Source: Pascua guehoae
Lineage: Eukaryota; Basidiomycota; Tremellomycetes; Trichosporonales; Trichosporonaceae
DNA: 64,000 nucleotides
Direction: 5' to 3'
Assembly (NCBI GenBank): GCA_001600415.1
Contig: BCJX01000015.1
Span: 189,382-253,381 of the forward strand
A program made the translations under genes and the position numbers. Below the pieces are notes generated by a model. That model did no database searches. It was not told the DNA's origin and saw only the letters and a list, made by a program, of their open reading frames with translations. Each line of letters begins with the position of its first letter. The stretch's first letter is position 1. This document shows, one piece after another, positions 22,246-32,930 of this stretch.

Positions 22246-22367
22246 TTCTCCGCCAGGGAGTCGAACCCTGCTCTATCGCGATCTCCGAACACTTCTCGAG
22301 CTGCTGCTCGTCGTTGCCGGGGCTCTCTCTTGAGAGGCGATTATACTAACCGATATACTAGCGAAGA
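22246..22367 (-). tRNA. tRNA-Glu (CTC) with a long intron
   Basis: Read on the minus strand, the 5' acceptor TCTTCGC pairs with the 3' GCGGAGA (one T-G wobble). The T-arm is CAGGG-TTCGACT-CCCTG. The anticodon stem ATCGC/GCGAT encloses CTCTCA plus C, giving anticodon CTC. An intron of roughly 48 nt is inserted after position 37, and its start (AGAGAGAG) can pair with the anticodon loop. A T5 terminator follows directly. Confidence 0.88.
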
Positions 22368-22665
22368 TGGTGTCTGTGCACGCGCGAGCGCTTGTTTGTC
22401 GGGGAGATGGAGAGGCGGGGGACGAGCGAGGTCCAAAAGTCATGTCTGATGGAGAGAAGAGTGATAATGGGGAGGGCTGTTCGAGGAGGGAGGTAAATGT
22501 TGATGGAACTGAACATGACAAGGGGGGAAGATGCAGAGGACATCAGGCCCAACCTCACACGCCTCGCCATGCAGACGAGACGCCAACAGACTCGCCTGGT
22601 GTACACTGCCCCCCCCCCCCCCCTCGGCCGCCGCGCAGCATGCTGTGCGCCGTTTGACACGCAGT

Positions 22666-22759
22666 GGTCGCTTAGCTCAGCTGGTTAGAGCATTGTACTA
22701 ATACCACGCCGTGTTACTAGTCCATGCAAAGGTCGGCAGTTCGATCCTGTCAGTGATCA
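22666..22759 (+). tRNA. tRNA-Ile (AAT) with 20-nt intron
   Basis: Acceptor GGTCGCT pairs with AGTGATC; discriminator A. D-arm GCTC-AGCTGGTTA-GAGC; anticodon stem TTGTA/TGCAA around CTAATA...A gives anticodon AAT; T-arm GGCAG-TTCGATC-CTGTC. The intron is 22704-22723, after position 37. A CCTTTTG terminator lies just downstream. The exons are identical to the copy at 52008. Confidence 0.95.
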
Positions 22760-23738
22760 TTCCTTTTGCCTGTGGGCACGAGACTTGGGTCGGTGGGAAT
22801 GGGGTGGAATGGGCGAGAGATGGGGGGATGAGCGGGTGAGCAGAGAGGGTGGGGGGAGGTGAAATGCTGGTTTTCAGAATATGGGTAGGTTCCGAGAGCG
22901 TCATCTGCAGTAGTCGTGTGGGCGTTGCCAGAGGCTGGGAATTCAGATGACGTGTCCCAGCGTGTCTTTTTTACTTTTGTGATCATGCACAGGGCGACCG
23001 GAAAGGATCGAGTCTGCCACGTTGAGCTCTGTTGCACACATGCCGGGTCTGGTAGAGGAATGCAAGAAAATGTGGGGATGGCCATCTCCCTAGTCTTGAG
23101 ATTGTCGTCGTTGATGTGCATGGTGGATAGGACAGATGCAAGATGACATTGAGGATGATATGGGACAAGCTACCTGATACATCGCTTATGCCCTGTGCAG
23201 GTATGTCTGGAAAGTCTTGAGACTTGAGACTGCCACTTTGCGCTGGGTCTAGTCGAACTTGCGCATGGACACTCTCCAGATCAATGCAATGGCACAGCAA
23301 GTGGAAACACTCATGTTTCCTGCTTGTATCCCACATGTCCTGTGCGCGGCTGTTTACGTACCCGAGCGTAATGTGGTAGTCTCATGATTTTTCGGACACA
23401 CCTTTACCATCGGATTGATGTAGAAGGTGTCCATGCTCAAAATCGGGCATGACCGAGCTCAAGGTGGCAGTCCCAATACTTTCCGGTCGCACCTGTATCT
23501 CTATCCCAGCCATTCATGTAGTCTGGATGTCGATGTTGGCCTTCAGCACAAAGGGGAAGACACCTGTCCAGTAACATTAATAGAGGGCCGAGAATACCTA
23601 CGGCGTCGGATAAATGCCAAAGACTGGCAGACAAAATGGACGCCGTAGCATACACAGAAGAGGGCAACCGGGCAGACTTCGATTCATGAGCAGTGTTTAT
23701 ACGGCAACTGAGCGTGATACGTGCTACAGCAGCCGCCC
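22760..23738. other. Intergenic
   Basis: No gene seen. Includes the inverted-repeat element at 23199-23403. Confidence 0.5.
23199..23403. mobile_element. Non-autonomous TIR element, copy 1
   Basis: The left end AGGTATGTCTGGAAAGTC and the right end (minus strand) AGGTGTGTCCGAAAAATC form imperfect inverted repeats of about 25 bp, both ending in TGAGAC inward. The interior is about 155 bp and non-coding. The whole element is recognisably related to 47672-47870 and, more weakly, to 15985-16140. No target-site duplication was identified. Confidence 0.6.
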
Positions 23739-26700
23739 TCAGACTCCCACCTGGACACTCTCGGGCGGGCCGAGGTAACTATACCCCCTCTGCTGGATCC
23801 CGCCGAGGTCGACCCAAATGCGCTCAAACACCACCCCGGCACTCATCCCAAACAGGCGCAGGGTATGTTTGCCTGGGCTCGCAAACTTGGCGAGGGGTAC
23901 AGAGATGGTGACGTTGCGGTGCTCGGAGCGGACAATGTCGGGCCAGCCGACGGGGACGGCGCCGACGTACAGCGGCGGCATACCGGGGCGGGTCGCCTGG
24001 GGCCCGAGGCGTTCGGTGGGCACGGGGAGGATTTGGCGCGGGGCTTCGTCGTCGAGCTGGAGGGCAAACGCGAGTTGGCGGCCGGGGATAAAGTTGAGCG
24101 AGGGCCCGAGTTGGACTGTGATTTCCACCATGCGCTCGTCGTCGCTCTCATCCACCGCAGAAGCGGCGTTGGCGGGTTTTCCATGCGTCCAAAAGTCGTA
24201 CTCGAGGACGGGACCGTGGGCGGCCGTATAGTTTGTCGCGTCGACGGGGAACATGGACACACCCGACCCATGCCGCCCGTACCCCTTGATGTGGTGGAAC
24301 GCGTGTGCGTGCGTCGGCGCGCTGCGGTGCCAGTGTGCAGCGTCCATCACGACGTACTGGTCGCCCTCGACGAAGCCCGCATAGTCTGTGGGCAGCGGGG
24401 CGGGGACGTTGATGGGCACGGTGACGGTGACGTTTGCGCCGTCCGAGCTCTTGATGAGGACGTGGGCCTGAGTGCGTGTCGTGCTGTGCGTAGACTTTGG
24501 GGCCCGGTCCCAGTCGACCGAGACGAGGATTCTCGTGTCGTGCTTTGCGTCCGAGGTGAGTTTTCCCCGCTCATGGGAGAGTTTGAGCCACGGCACATCC
24601 ACCGCCGCTGTCCATTCGACAGTACGCGGTCCACAGCTCCCGACCTCGATCCACCGGTCAGGCGCGCCGTACGGATCAAGCGCCCACAGGACCGGGTCGG
24701 GACACTTTCCCTCGCTGTCGCAGTTCCACAGCGTCCACCCGGGCCAGGCGCCGTACGAGTTTTCCACCGTCACGCGCGTATGGTACGTGTGCGGGATGGT
24801 GCGTTCGGCGAGCGGGATCCCCGGGCGCGCAGGCAGGGCCGGGTTCACAAACGCCACGGGCGGGAGGTAGTCGCGGTCGGGTTCGAGGTGCGCGTCCCAG
24901 CTAATGTGCGTCTGGTCGAGCATGTGGTCCCACCGCCGGTCGTTGAGCGCGTGGAACGTCTCGGTCAGGTTGGCGTCGGCGTGGAAGGCGTCAATCGCCC
25001 GCTGCGCATGCGCATTGGCAAGGTTGCGGCTCTGGTACGCATAGTGGTGCGACCGCCCGACGGAAATGTGCAGCGTGTGGATGTTGGTCTGCAGCTCGCA
25101 CAGCATGTGCACCAGCTGGTAGTAGGCCGGGCGCGTCGCGGCGTCCAGGCGGTTGTAGACTTGCTCCGAGCGCGCGGTGAGCGTCTCCCACTCGTCCAGG
25201 ACGCGTTCGGCTCTGGGAGTCAGTGGGTCCGAGCTTGAGGACATTGGCCACAGTCGACGGCTCATGTTCAAAGGTATTGGCTATATGCAGGGGTGTGCAC
25301 CAAAAGTCCTTAGGCAGCCACATGCCACTGTGGGAGTCTCACGACTTTCCGAACCCAACTGTACCAAGGGTAAAACGTGTATCTCGTTACTCACTCTCGG
25401 TAGTTGATGAGCGACCACAGCGTCGAATTGTACATTTCAGGCTTGCGGCGCGAGGCGTACACCTGTGGGGTAAGCTCGCTGTTTTCCCGCAAAAGAGAAT
25501 GCGGCGCTGAAAGGCACATTGCCACGCCCACCCAGCACCACTCACAGAATAAGTCGCCATAATATCAGCCACCTCTTCAGCAACATCGGGCCCAAACTCT
25601 CTCTCGGCCCAAGCACCAAGGAACCGGTCGAGCGAGTTGAGCGGCCACGCGTCAAAGTCGTATGCGAGCGAGAGGAACTGCTCGGTCGGCAGCTCGAGGG
25701 GCTTGAGCGACCCGACGTTGAGCATCCAGATGGCCGTCGTGTTGAATGCGCGCGCAATGTTCATCTGTTCCCAGGCTTAAAGCGTCAGTCTCTCGGGTAG
25801 TTGGGACACATACTCTTGGCCATGTTGATCGTGTTGATCCACTTGTAAGCACGCGGGAACCCGACGTCTTGCGGGTGTCAGCTTGGCCGTTTGCTCTTCA
25901 TTTCCGCTTCCACTCACAATCGACGTGGTAGTAGATGCCGGCGCCGGCGGGGTGCGGGCGGTCGGGCGGCATGACGGACATGATGTTGCCGTAGTTGTCG
26001 TCGGCGAAGAGGATGCTGACGTCGTCGGGAATCTCGAGCTGGAGGTGAGCTGGAACCACACGTCGGGCAGAATACAGAAATACCACTCACGCCATCGGAA
26101 TAGTACTCTGCAACCTCCTTGTACATGGCCCACATCTTGGGAATGGCCGACGTGTCGTCCGTCTCGTAGACGTCGCGGAGAATCTCGAGCTGCTTGTTTG
26201 TAATGTCTGCCGATGAGTCACTCTGCTACGCAACGAGCCCAAACGAGCCCAAACTTACTCTGGACGAGCTCGAGGCTGGCGCCCGTGAGGGGCAAATCGC
26301 CATCGCCGCGCATGCCCAAGGTATACAACACCTCTTTGTCCTTTGCCCTGGCCGCGCCGTAACGCCAGAAGTCGACGAGCGTGTCATTGTTGGTCCAGTC
26401 CCACGTCCCGTTGCCGTACCAGTCCCACTCGGGCTTGTTGCGCTCCATCGGCTCGTGGTGCGATGTGCCCATCACAATCCCCATACTGTCCGCGAGCACG
26501 CTATTGGGTCCCGGCGTAGGCTCCTGGGGCAGGCCGCGCGACACGTCCTGCCCGTCGACGCGGAACGAGCTAATGTACATGGCCGGCCACGCATAGTTTG
26601 CCTTGAGACGCAGCATCATTTCAAACCACGGCCGGTAAAATTCAGTCCGGAACGCAGGCTCCCACACTGCGTACCCGAACGCCTGCTGCGCCCACCCCCA

Positions 26701-27455
26701 CAGCGCGGGGTGTTCGTCGTTGATAAAGATGCCCCGGTACTTGACTGTCGGCTCGCCGTGCGACAGGACCGCGTCCCGCGCATATCCCACAGCGTCGTGC
26801 CGGCGTACAGGGACGTCGGACCAGTAGTGCCATGGTGACACGCCCATCTGCTCCGAGAGCGTGTACAGGCCATAGATTGTGCCCCGCTAGAACACAGGGT
26901 CAGCATAAGGTTACACCGAAGGGCTCTCATACTCACACGGTCGCTGCCTACTACCACGAGCACTTCCCCGCCACCAACCACCCGCGGCGCACGCGCAACG
27001 CGCACATCGTACGCTTCCCACTTTCCCTCGAGCTCCTCCCTGCCCAGACCGAGCGAGCGCACAAGCCCACTCCCGACAGTCCCCACGACAACGGCAGACG
27101 CCGTGTCGGCCGGGAGCGTGTCGTTGTACAACTGCGGCCGGACGCCCGTGACGCGCAGCACGTCGTCGGCCCACGTCTGCGCCGCAATATGGACGGCCTC
27201 ATTGTCCTCCGAGTCGAGCAGGAGGGGCGCCGCATAGTGCTTGGCCTTGGAGGCGATGATGAAGCTTGACTTTGAATCCCCCTTGATGTCTCCCACATTG
27301 TCAAAGACAACCTGGCTCCCGGAATCCGACGCCACCGAGCTGTCGAACAATACCGCCGCGTCGTCGTGCGGGAACGTGATCACACGCGGTTCGCCAAGTG
27401 CACCCGCCAGCGGTACTAGGGCCCCGATACAGGCTCCGAGTAGTAGAGCACGCAT
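23739..27455 (-). CDS. Secreted GH115 xylan alpha-1,2-glucuronidase
   Basis: Eight exons (27455-26937, 26886-26259, 26206-26091, 26038-25918, 25867-25814, 25775-25546, 25462-25395, 25212-23739) join in frame to 1069 aa, within the GH115 size range. An N-terminal signal peptide (MRALLLGACIGALVPLAGALG) indicates secretion. Family landmarks in order: RRGTIYGLYTLSEQMGVSPWHYW, KYRGIFINDEHPALWGW, ANYAWPAMY, ADDNYGNI, YYHVDYVGFPRAYKWINTIN, WMLNVGSLKPLELP (Asn-Val-Gly-Asp/Ser-Leu-Lys motif) and NYREAERVLDEW. A long C-terminal beta-rich region with several sequons follows. GH115 enzymes remove glucuronic or 4-O-methylglucuronic acid side chains from xylan. Exon 8 was started at 25212 because this recreates the conserved NYREAER junction; an alternative acceptor would add about 18 residues. 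Confidence 0.93.
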
Positions 27456-28682
27456 GGTTGGAATGATGCAGGTGTGCCAGTAACCTCGGCATGTGCGTTG
27501 CTTTATGTGCTCCAATACGGACCGGCCGCCCGGCGCCGGTGTGGCCTTGTCCCAGCAACCCCTCCACCTGCGGGCCGGATGTCGCCGATACGTGTCCGGT
27601 GGCCGGCGACCGGAGTGGTAGTTGGGCAGGCTGGCTATTGCGACAGTGGCTGAGCCTCGCCCAGAGGGTATGCTAACATGCAAGGGCTAGATGCGACAGC
27701 TTGGCGTTGGTATGGAATGCAAAGCGTGGGCTACAGGGCAGGGAGAGAAGGTGGAGGTAGCAGAGAAGCTCTCTCGTTACGAATATACACATTCCACAAA
27801 GCCAATGGCGACACTCTTCTCGTGTCGCTGCATGTATACCTCGAGGATGCACGGTGCTGTAACTCGTCACGCTGACCATGGTGTCTGGTTTGATGCTGAA
27901 CAAGTGGGCAAAGGCACTTCATAACCGGTTGGGACCGATTTTCACGTTGTCCACCGTCTCCTCACCAAAGACGACAAAGGCAAGGGCCACCTATGGTAAG
28001 GTGACCCTTGCGTTCATCGATGCCTTGAAGTACATGCATTGCCAGAAGCCACTGACGCCGACAATATTGCCACGTGCGTATGGGTTTGTGCCAGAGTGGT
28101 TGGGTGGTGATGTGGCAACACTCCCGGTGTGGACGGAAAATGGGGCACTAGGCTGCGTACTCGGGGATTTCACATTGACCGCCACTGGATAAAAGAAGAA
28201 AGGAAAAGAAAAGGCAAGCAGGAGGGCAGAAGGACACAATGGTTCTGTGCAAAATTGTCGCCACCGAGCCTCCAACGTTGCGTTGTGGGACGTCGCTCGA
28301 AGCAGACTGCCAAGAAATTTCCCTTGGTGGAACCATTTCCCTGGAGAGTGGACACTGCCAACCATAGCAAGCTGATTACATCTATGTCGCCAAACAAAGC
28401 TATCCTCCTCGGTAGTATCTTCTCCAACCCCCAGGGCACGCGCATTGTGCATCGCTTTGGTCCTGACATGGAGTTGTCGAAAGCGGAGCGCGTCAATCAT
28501 CACCTACCCAGCGCCCATCGCAACATGACGGAATGGCAGTGGCAAGCCTCTTGAAACATCCGGGGTACAATGCTCAACATACCTTCGGCGCATCACGGTG
28601 ACAGACAATAAGTTCCGAATGACATGGTGCAGACCCCAAAGTAGAGCGCGTCACCTGAAGCGTTATGGCCAGGTCGAGGCCC

Positions 28683-28985
28683 CAGAGAGACAACTGCCGA
28701 GTGGCGGTGGCCACACAAAATGAAAAAGGGGGGTGGACATGCTTAACAGGGTGCACGCCAGCGCACCGGGATATATTTCATTGTGATAGCAGACAATAGC
28801 CTGGGTGCGGCTTGCGTTCCTCGGAGGTCGTGCCGAATACTCCGTCTCCTCCCGGGGTCGGACAGAGAGACAAAGGCCGAGTGGCAGCGACACCAGGGCA
28901 GGACCAAAAAGGGGTTCGATATGCTTAACACGGCCTCGGTGCACCGCCTTGATTAACAGGTGATGGATTTATTGTGGTGACAGAG
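28683..28985. repeat. Two-copy diverged direct repeat
   Basis: Copies at 28683-28790 and 28863-28985 share CAGAGAGACAA, GCCGAGTGGC, AAAAAGGGG, ATGCTTAACA and ATT(T/-)ATTGTG-TGA-AG in the same order, spaced 180 bp. Confidence 0.6.
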
Positions 28986-29354
28986 GTTTGGAGGCTTGAG
29001 ACAATAAACGCCGCAGAATGGGGTCCTTGTGGCGCTCGACTGTGATAACCGGCAATGGGTCTCGAGCAATCCCAACCCCATTGTGCATGGTCAGGGCTGC
29101 TTCTCTCGTGTGTCGAGGACAAGAAAACGTGTTAACCACCATTTGCGCACTGGTGTGGCTGAGCATTGTTCTCCCTCCATTCCGGCCATGCTCGGGTTTG
29201 CTGCCAATGGTGCCTACTCAAGGTGTTGCGCCGACTGGCCTCGCACTGCTTTGTGATGCTCTTTGTGTGTGCTGCTGGTCTGCTTCGCAGCGGAAAGGGG
29301 TCATAGTGTGGGCTGAAGGTCTGCTTCGCAGCGTGAGGGGGGCCATAGTTATGG

Positions 29355-29361
29355 TATAAAG
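29355..29361 (+). promoter_or_regulatory. TATA box of the F-box-like gene
   Basis: TATAAAG 128 bp upstream of the ATG at 29489, followed by a C/T-rich leader. Position and consensus fit a fungal TATA promoter. Confidence 0.5.
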
Positions 29362-29488
29362 TCTGGGGTTTCCACGACCAGGACGGTCTTTCATCCACTT
29401 TACCTTCACCTCATTTGCAGAGCTACCCCCTTCTCCACATCACTCCAACTCCACCTTTTACCCTCCCCCACTACCTCGCAACTGCATT

Positions 29489-30628
29489 ATGTTGAAGGTC
29501 TCTACGCCTCGCTACGACACTGTCATGTGGAACGCGCAGCACGACAACGGGTACGAGTCCTCGGCCAACGACACCGAGGACGTGACGATGGAAGAGGTCA
29601 CGACGACCAAGGCTGTGTGCCTCGACCACAAGGCCTTCCCGCACATCACCGAGAAGATCTTTGCCTACTCGTCGCTGTCGACGCTCAACGATCTGAGCCG
29701 CGCTGGACCCGAATTCTCCTCCATGGCGCACCGGATGAGCGCTCGGCGGCATTTGATCATTACGCTCTCGCGTCACGACCACCACATGGATGTGGGTCTC
29801 TCCACGCCGCTCGGACCCATCCCGGGCCTGGGGCAGCGCTGCAAACACGAGTGGACCTTTGAAAGCTGGCCCGAAGACTGCCTCGCGCGCATTGTGCTTA
29901 GGGACGCTACACGTGTGGAAATCCGCGGCAACGTCACCCCGCCACTGATGGCGCCCTTCGCTCCGTACCTCAGCCCGACCATGGTGTTCCGCACCTTGGG
30001 CCGAGACTACCCAATCACGGCGCCCGTGGTGATTCTTCAATACAACATGTGTCCCCGCAAGTCCACGGTCCGCGACGCCGACGACGGGAGCAGTATCTGC
30101 ACCCCGACGACAGTCTACCCCCTCGTGCCCAGGACGCGCGTCGACACGCTCGTCTTCGCCGTGCAGTATTGCTCGGGCTTTCCGTCCCTCGTCATCGACC
30201 CCGCCGTTGATGGCACCCTGTTTGACATCGACCCCCTGCAGCCCATGCCGCGCCATCTCGTCTTACACTTCGCCCGTGTCGAGGTGAAAACGGAACCGCC
30301 CGTACAGCCGTTCAGCCAGCAAAACCTGGCTGCCGTCGCAGACCTTGTGCGCCGGGCGCTGGCTACGGCTGGAACAAGCGGCCACACCAAGGTGTGGATC
30401 GTTGGGCTCGAGAACATTTCCTACTCGTGGATCGTGTGTCCGTCGTGGGGTGCACCCGCGGGCAACACGTGGCTCGCAACGATTTCCAACGAGCTGGGCC
30501 GCCGTCTCGGCGTCAACTGGGCCGACCTGGCCCATTGCCGCGTCGTGACCAATGCCGAGTACCAGGTGGAGCACGACCGTTCGCACGATGATATCTCCTT
30601 TGAGCGCGGCATGGAAATGGAGGTCTAG
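29489..30628 (+). CDS. F-box-like protein, single exon, unknown function
   Basis: An intronless 379-aa frame, unusual among its intron-rich neighbours. After about 40 acidic residues, LDHKAFPHITEKIFAYSSLSTLNDLSRAGPEFSSMAHRM resembles a degenerate F-box (Phe-Pro-His-Ile...Ile-Phe...Leu-Ser-Thr-Leu...Leu-Ser-Arg). An F-box would link the protein to Skp1 and SCF ubiquitin ligases. The rest (about 290 aa) is alpha/beta-like without leucine-rich, WD40 or kelch repeats, containing VDTLVFAVQYCSG, RHLVLHF and HTKVWIVGLENISY. Similar lone-F-box proteins form lineage-specific expansions in Tremellomycetes, but that is from general knowledge. A TATA box and a clean Kozak support expression. Target and function are unknown. 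Confidence 0.75.
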   Translation: MLKVSTPRYDTVMWNAQHDNGYESSANDTEDVTMEEVTTTKAVCLDHKAFPHITEKIFAYSSLSTLNDLSRAGPEFSSMAHRMSARRHLIITLSRHDHHMDVGLSTPLGPIPGLGQRCKHEWTFESWPEDCLARIVLRDATRVEIRGNVTPPLMAPFAPYLSPTMVFRTLGRDYPITAPVVILQYNMCPRKSTVRDADDGSSICTPTTVYPLVPRTRVDTLVFAVQYCSGFPSLVIDPAVDGTLFDIDPLQPMPRHLVLHFARVEVKTEPPVQPFSQQNLAAVADLVRRALATAGTSGHTKVWIVGLENISYSWIVCPSWGAPAGNTWLATISNELGRRLGVNWADLAHCRVVTNAEYQVEHDRSHDDISFERGMEMEV

Positions 30629-30890
30629 TGGTCAGAAGAAGGCGGTTGCCCCATACACGGGCTGACGGTGGTGCTAGACGGACTGTAGATAGACTGCAAC
30701 CTGCGGGTGAGAATGTTAGACATTTAGACGGTCGTGAGAGTGAGAACAGCCCGAGGATTCATACCATGCATTGCCTCATCAGTTGGAATGTCTGCAGTGA
30801 TCTACCATGAGTGTGGTGAACTTACCGCGCACCTTTGCTCAGTATGCGCAAAGAACCATGAAAGTCTATCCTCTGTACGTGTGTCTAGCT
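30629..30890. other. Short convergent intergenic region
   Basis: Between the convergent F-box-like and esterase genes. No additional gene seen. Confidence 0.5.
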
Positions 30891-32225
30891 CTAACGGCGG
30901 ATAGGCGGCAGCTTCATGCCATCCACCACGCTCTGGGGATTCTTGTCGTCCACCTTGCTCCACCTGAGGCGGTCAGCGAGTGCGAATGGGACCGGCGAGG
31001 GCGAATACTTACTCGGGCACACGGAGGGGCAGGTCGTCCAAGTCGTCCCAGTCCAAGCCACGGCCACGGAACGTTGTCTTGACGAGGCGCGTATATTCGT
31101 CCCAGAACACGCCATAGCCCTCGGTCGTGAGGTGCAGCCCATCCCTATGCACCAGTCAGCGACAGCACGGCCCCTCTTCGTAGCTCCCAACTCACGTGAG
31201 GAACTTGCGCAGACCCTCGCCCTCGCCGCCCGCCGCCTTGATGGTCGCATCCCACATGTTGACGGTCCCGATACTCCAGTTCCCGCCCTCCGTCTCCTTT
31301 GCCTTGTACTCTTCGCCCAGCCGCACGACAACATCGACATACTCCTTGGTGATTGCCGGCACGCGCTCCTTCGAAAACGGCGTGTCGCCCATCATGCTCA
31401 CGAGGAGCGGCGGCGGGGTCACGAGCACAATGTTGAGCCCCTTGGCGTGCGCGACCGCATACGGCGAGTCGGGCGACGTGAGCGACTCGAGAAAGAAGCG
31501 CATGTTGGCCTCATACTCGTCCAGCGGCACGTGTTGCGATGGCGGAGCCTGCAGGCTGGGCAGGACAGAGTCGTTGGCACCAAACCAGATCGTCACGAGG
31601 CGGACGACCGGGACGTTGGGCGTGCCCTTTGGCGCAAACAGGGTGGGGAACAGCGCGCGCACCCTTGTGGTGTTAGCGGCAGGTTTGAGATGGGGAGAAA
31701 GAATCAGGCCCGAGCAGGTTGCGCAGGAGCCGATCGCAGAGTAGTTGGCACGAGTTCAAGCTCTCGCGCTGCTTGTCCGGGGGTACGCCTCTGTCAGGTA
31801 GATGGAGACACCTGCCCGTAGAAACAGCGGAAACGACAGCGGCGACGACAGTCGTCATGGTACAGCATGTCCCCGCGTGGCTCACTGCACGGCCCGACCC
31901 ACTCATCATCCCAGAAGTGCCGTACTCACCACCGCGTGTTGTAGCCTCCGTAGCCCCGGTTCAAGATGTCAAGGGTGCGGCGGTACGCATCTTTGCCCGT
32001 TAGCCGGCGACGCTCATAGACTGCAGCATGTGCAACGCACCACAGAACCGCGACTGCAGCGAGCCCTCGACGTACTGCTGCGACGTGATCGAGTCGCCCT
32101 GCGGGTCAGTCTTCCACCATTGTCCGGCCGACGGATGCAAGTGTCCAAATGCTCATGGACGGGTCGCACACGCCCTGTTGACGACGTACGAAGAGAACCA
32201 CGGCGTCCTGGAATGGTGCTGCCAT
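30891..32225 (-). CDS. SGNH/GDSL esterase, isoamyl-acetate hydrolase type (Iah1-like)
   Basis: Six exons (32225-32190, 32098-32041, 31990-31930, 31663-31196, 31144-31013, 30963-30891) join in frame to 275 aa, close to yeast Iah1 (238 aa). The GDSL block is split by the first intron: MAAPFQDAVVLF|GDSITSQQY, giving the nucleophile Ser15. DILNRGYGGYNTRW supplies the block-II Gly, LVTIWFGANDSVLP the block-III GxND, and TDGLHLTTEGYGVFWDEY the block-V DxxH catalytic pair. The ending WSKVDDKNPQSVV is in the position of the yeast C-terminal tail. These enzymes hydrolyse short-chain acetate esters such as isoamyl acetate in the cytosol. The first exon is only 12 codons; the start was chosen because it is the sole ATG leading directly into the GDSL motif. 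Confidence 0.92.
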
Positions 32226-32930
32226 CGTGGGAGGATCCTGCACAAGTGGAAAGCGGTGTAGGAGTGAGGTTGGGCTTTGCTCGAAGAAGGCTATATTTGA
32301 GTTGCATGTTGTGACGAGTCTGAGCGCCGGCCAGACCGGCCCGGGACGCGTCGGCCAATTTCGCGGGTCATTCACGGGCACTTCATTGCCCGGTGGGCAG
32401 CGAGTGTCGGGTGTGGTGTGATGATGCAAACCATCAGCGCTGTTGCATGTCACCATTGCGCTTGGGTACGCCGATGGTGTACCCCAGACTCCACGCAAGA
32501 GTGCATGGTGTGACGCTCGGACCCATTAATGGGGACACGTCGCCCAACTGCCGTTTGCCCACAATCCCAACAGCTTGAGGCTGCCGAACGCAACGGCGAT
32601 GCGTCTGCCGTTGGTGGGCACGTTTGGCACCACCTTACCTCGGGCTGACGACGAACTCCACGCGCCAAAATAGCTCAGGTGTGTGGAGAGATATAGTAGG
32701 CGAGTGTGGGTAACAGACATTGGCAGCAAAGTCAGTCTGAGCTGTGCTGTGCCTTTGAACCTGCCAGCGCACACTGCTATCAGGCAATTCGCTAGGGTGC
32801 AGGTTGCAACGCATCCCGGGCACTGACTTGCGGCATTCCAACGCCGCGGAAACGGAGGCCCTGCAAGATACCCCCATGAGGTGTGACACAAGCACCAAGA
32901 CATTCAACTACCACCCGTATTAAACTCAAT
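32226..32930. other. Intergenic, no gene seen
   Basis: Between the start of the SGNH esterase and the end of the next minus-strand gene. Should hold the esterase promoter. Open frames here show no family features. Confidence 0.5.

Larger units (their letters stand above)
27456..29488. other. Intergenic, repeat-bearing, lower GC
   Basis: No confident gene. A 104-codon plus-strand frame (27878-28192) lacks recognisable features. The sequence contains diverged direct repeats (28683-28985) and is less GC-rich than its surroundings, so it may be decayed mobile DNA. The last 130 bp form the promoter of the F-box-like gene. Confidence 0.4.

Noticed and set aside
23721..25238. 505-aa plus-strand Arg/Val-rich ORF
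   Set aside because: Antisense shadow of the GH115 last exon, typical of high-GC coding DNA.
27878..28192. 104-aa plus-strand ORF near the GH115 gene
   Set aside because: No family features, signal peptide, promoter or splice partner; lies in a repeat-bearing, low-GC stretch.
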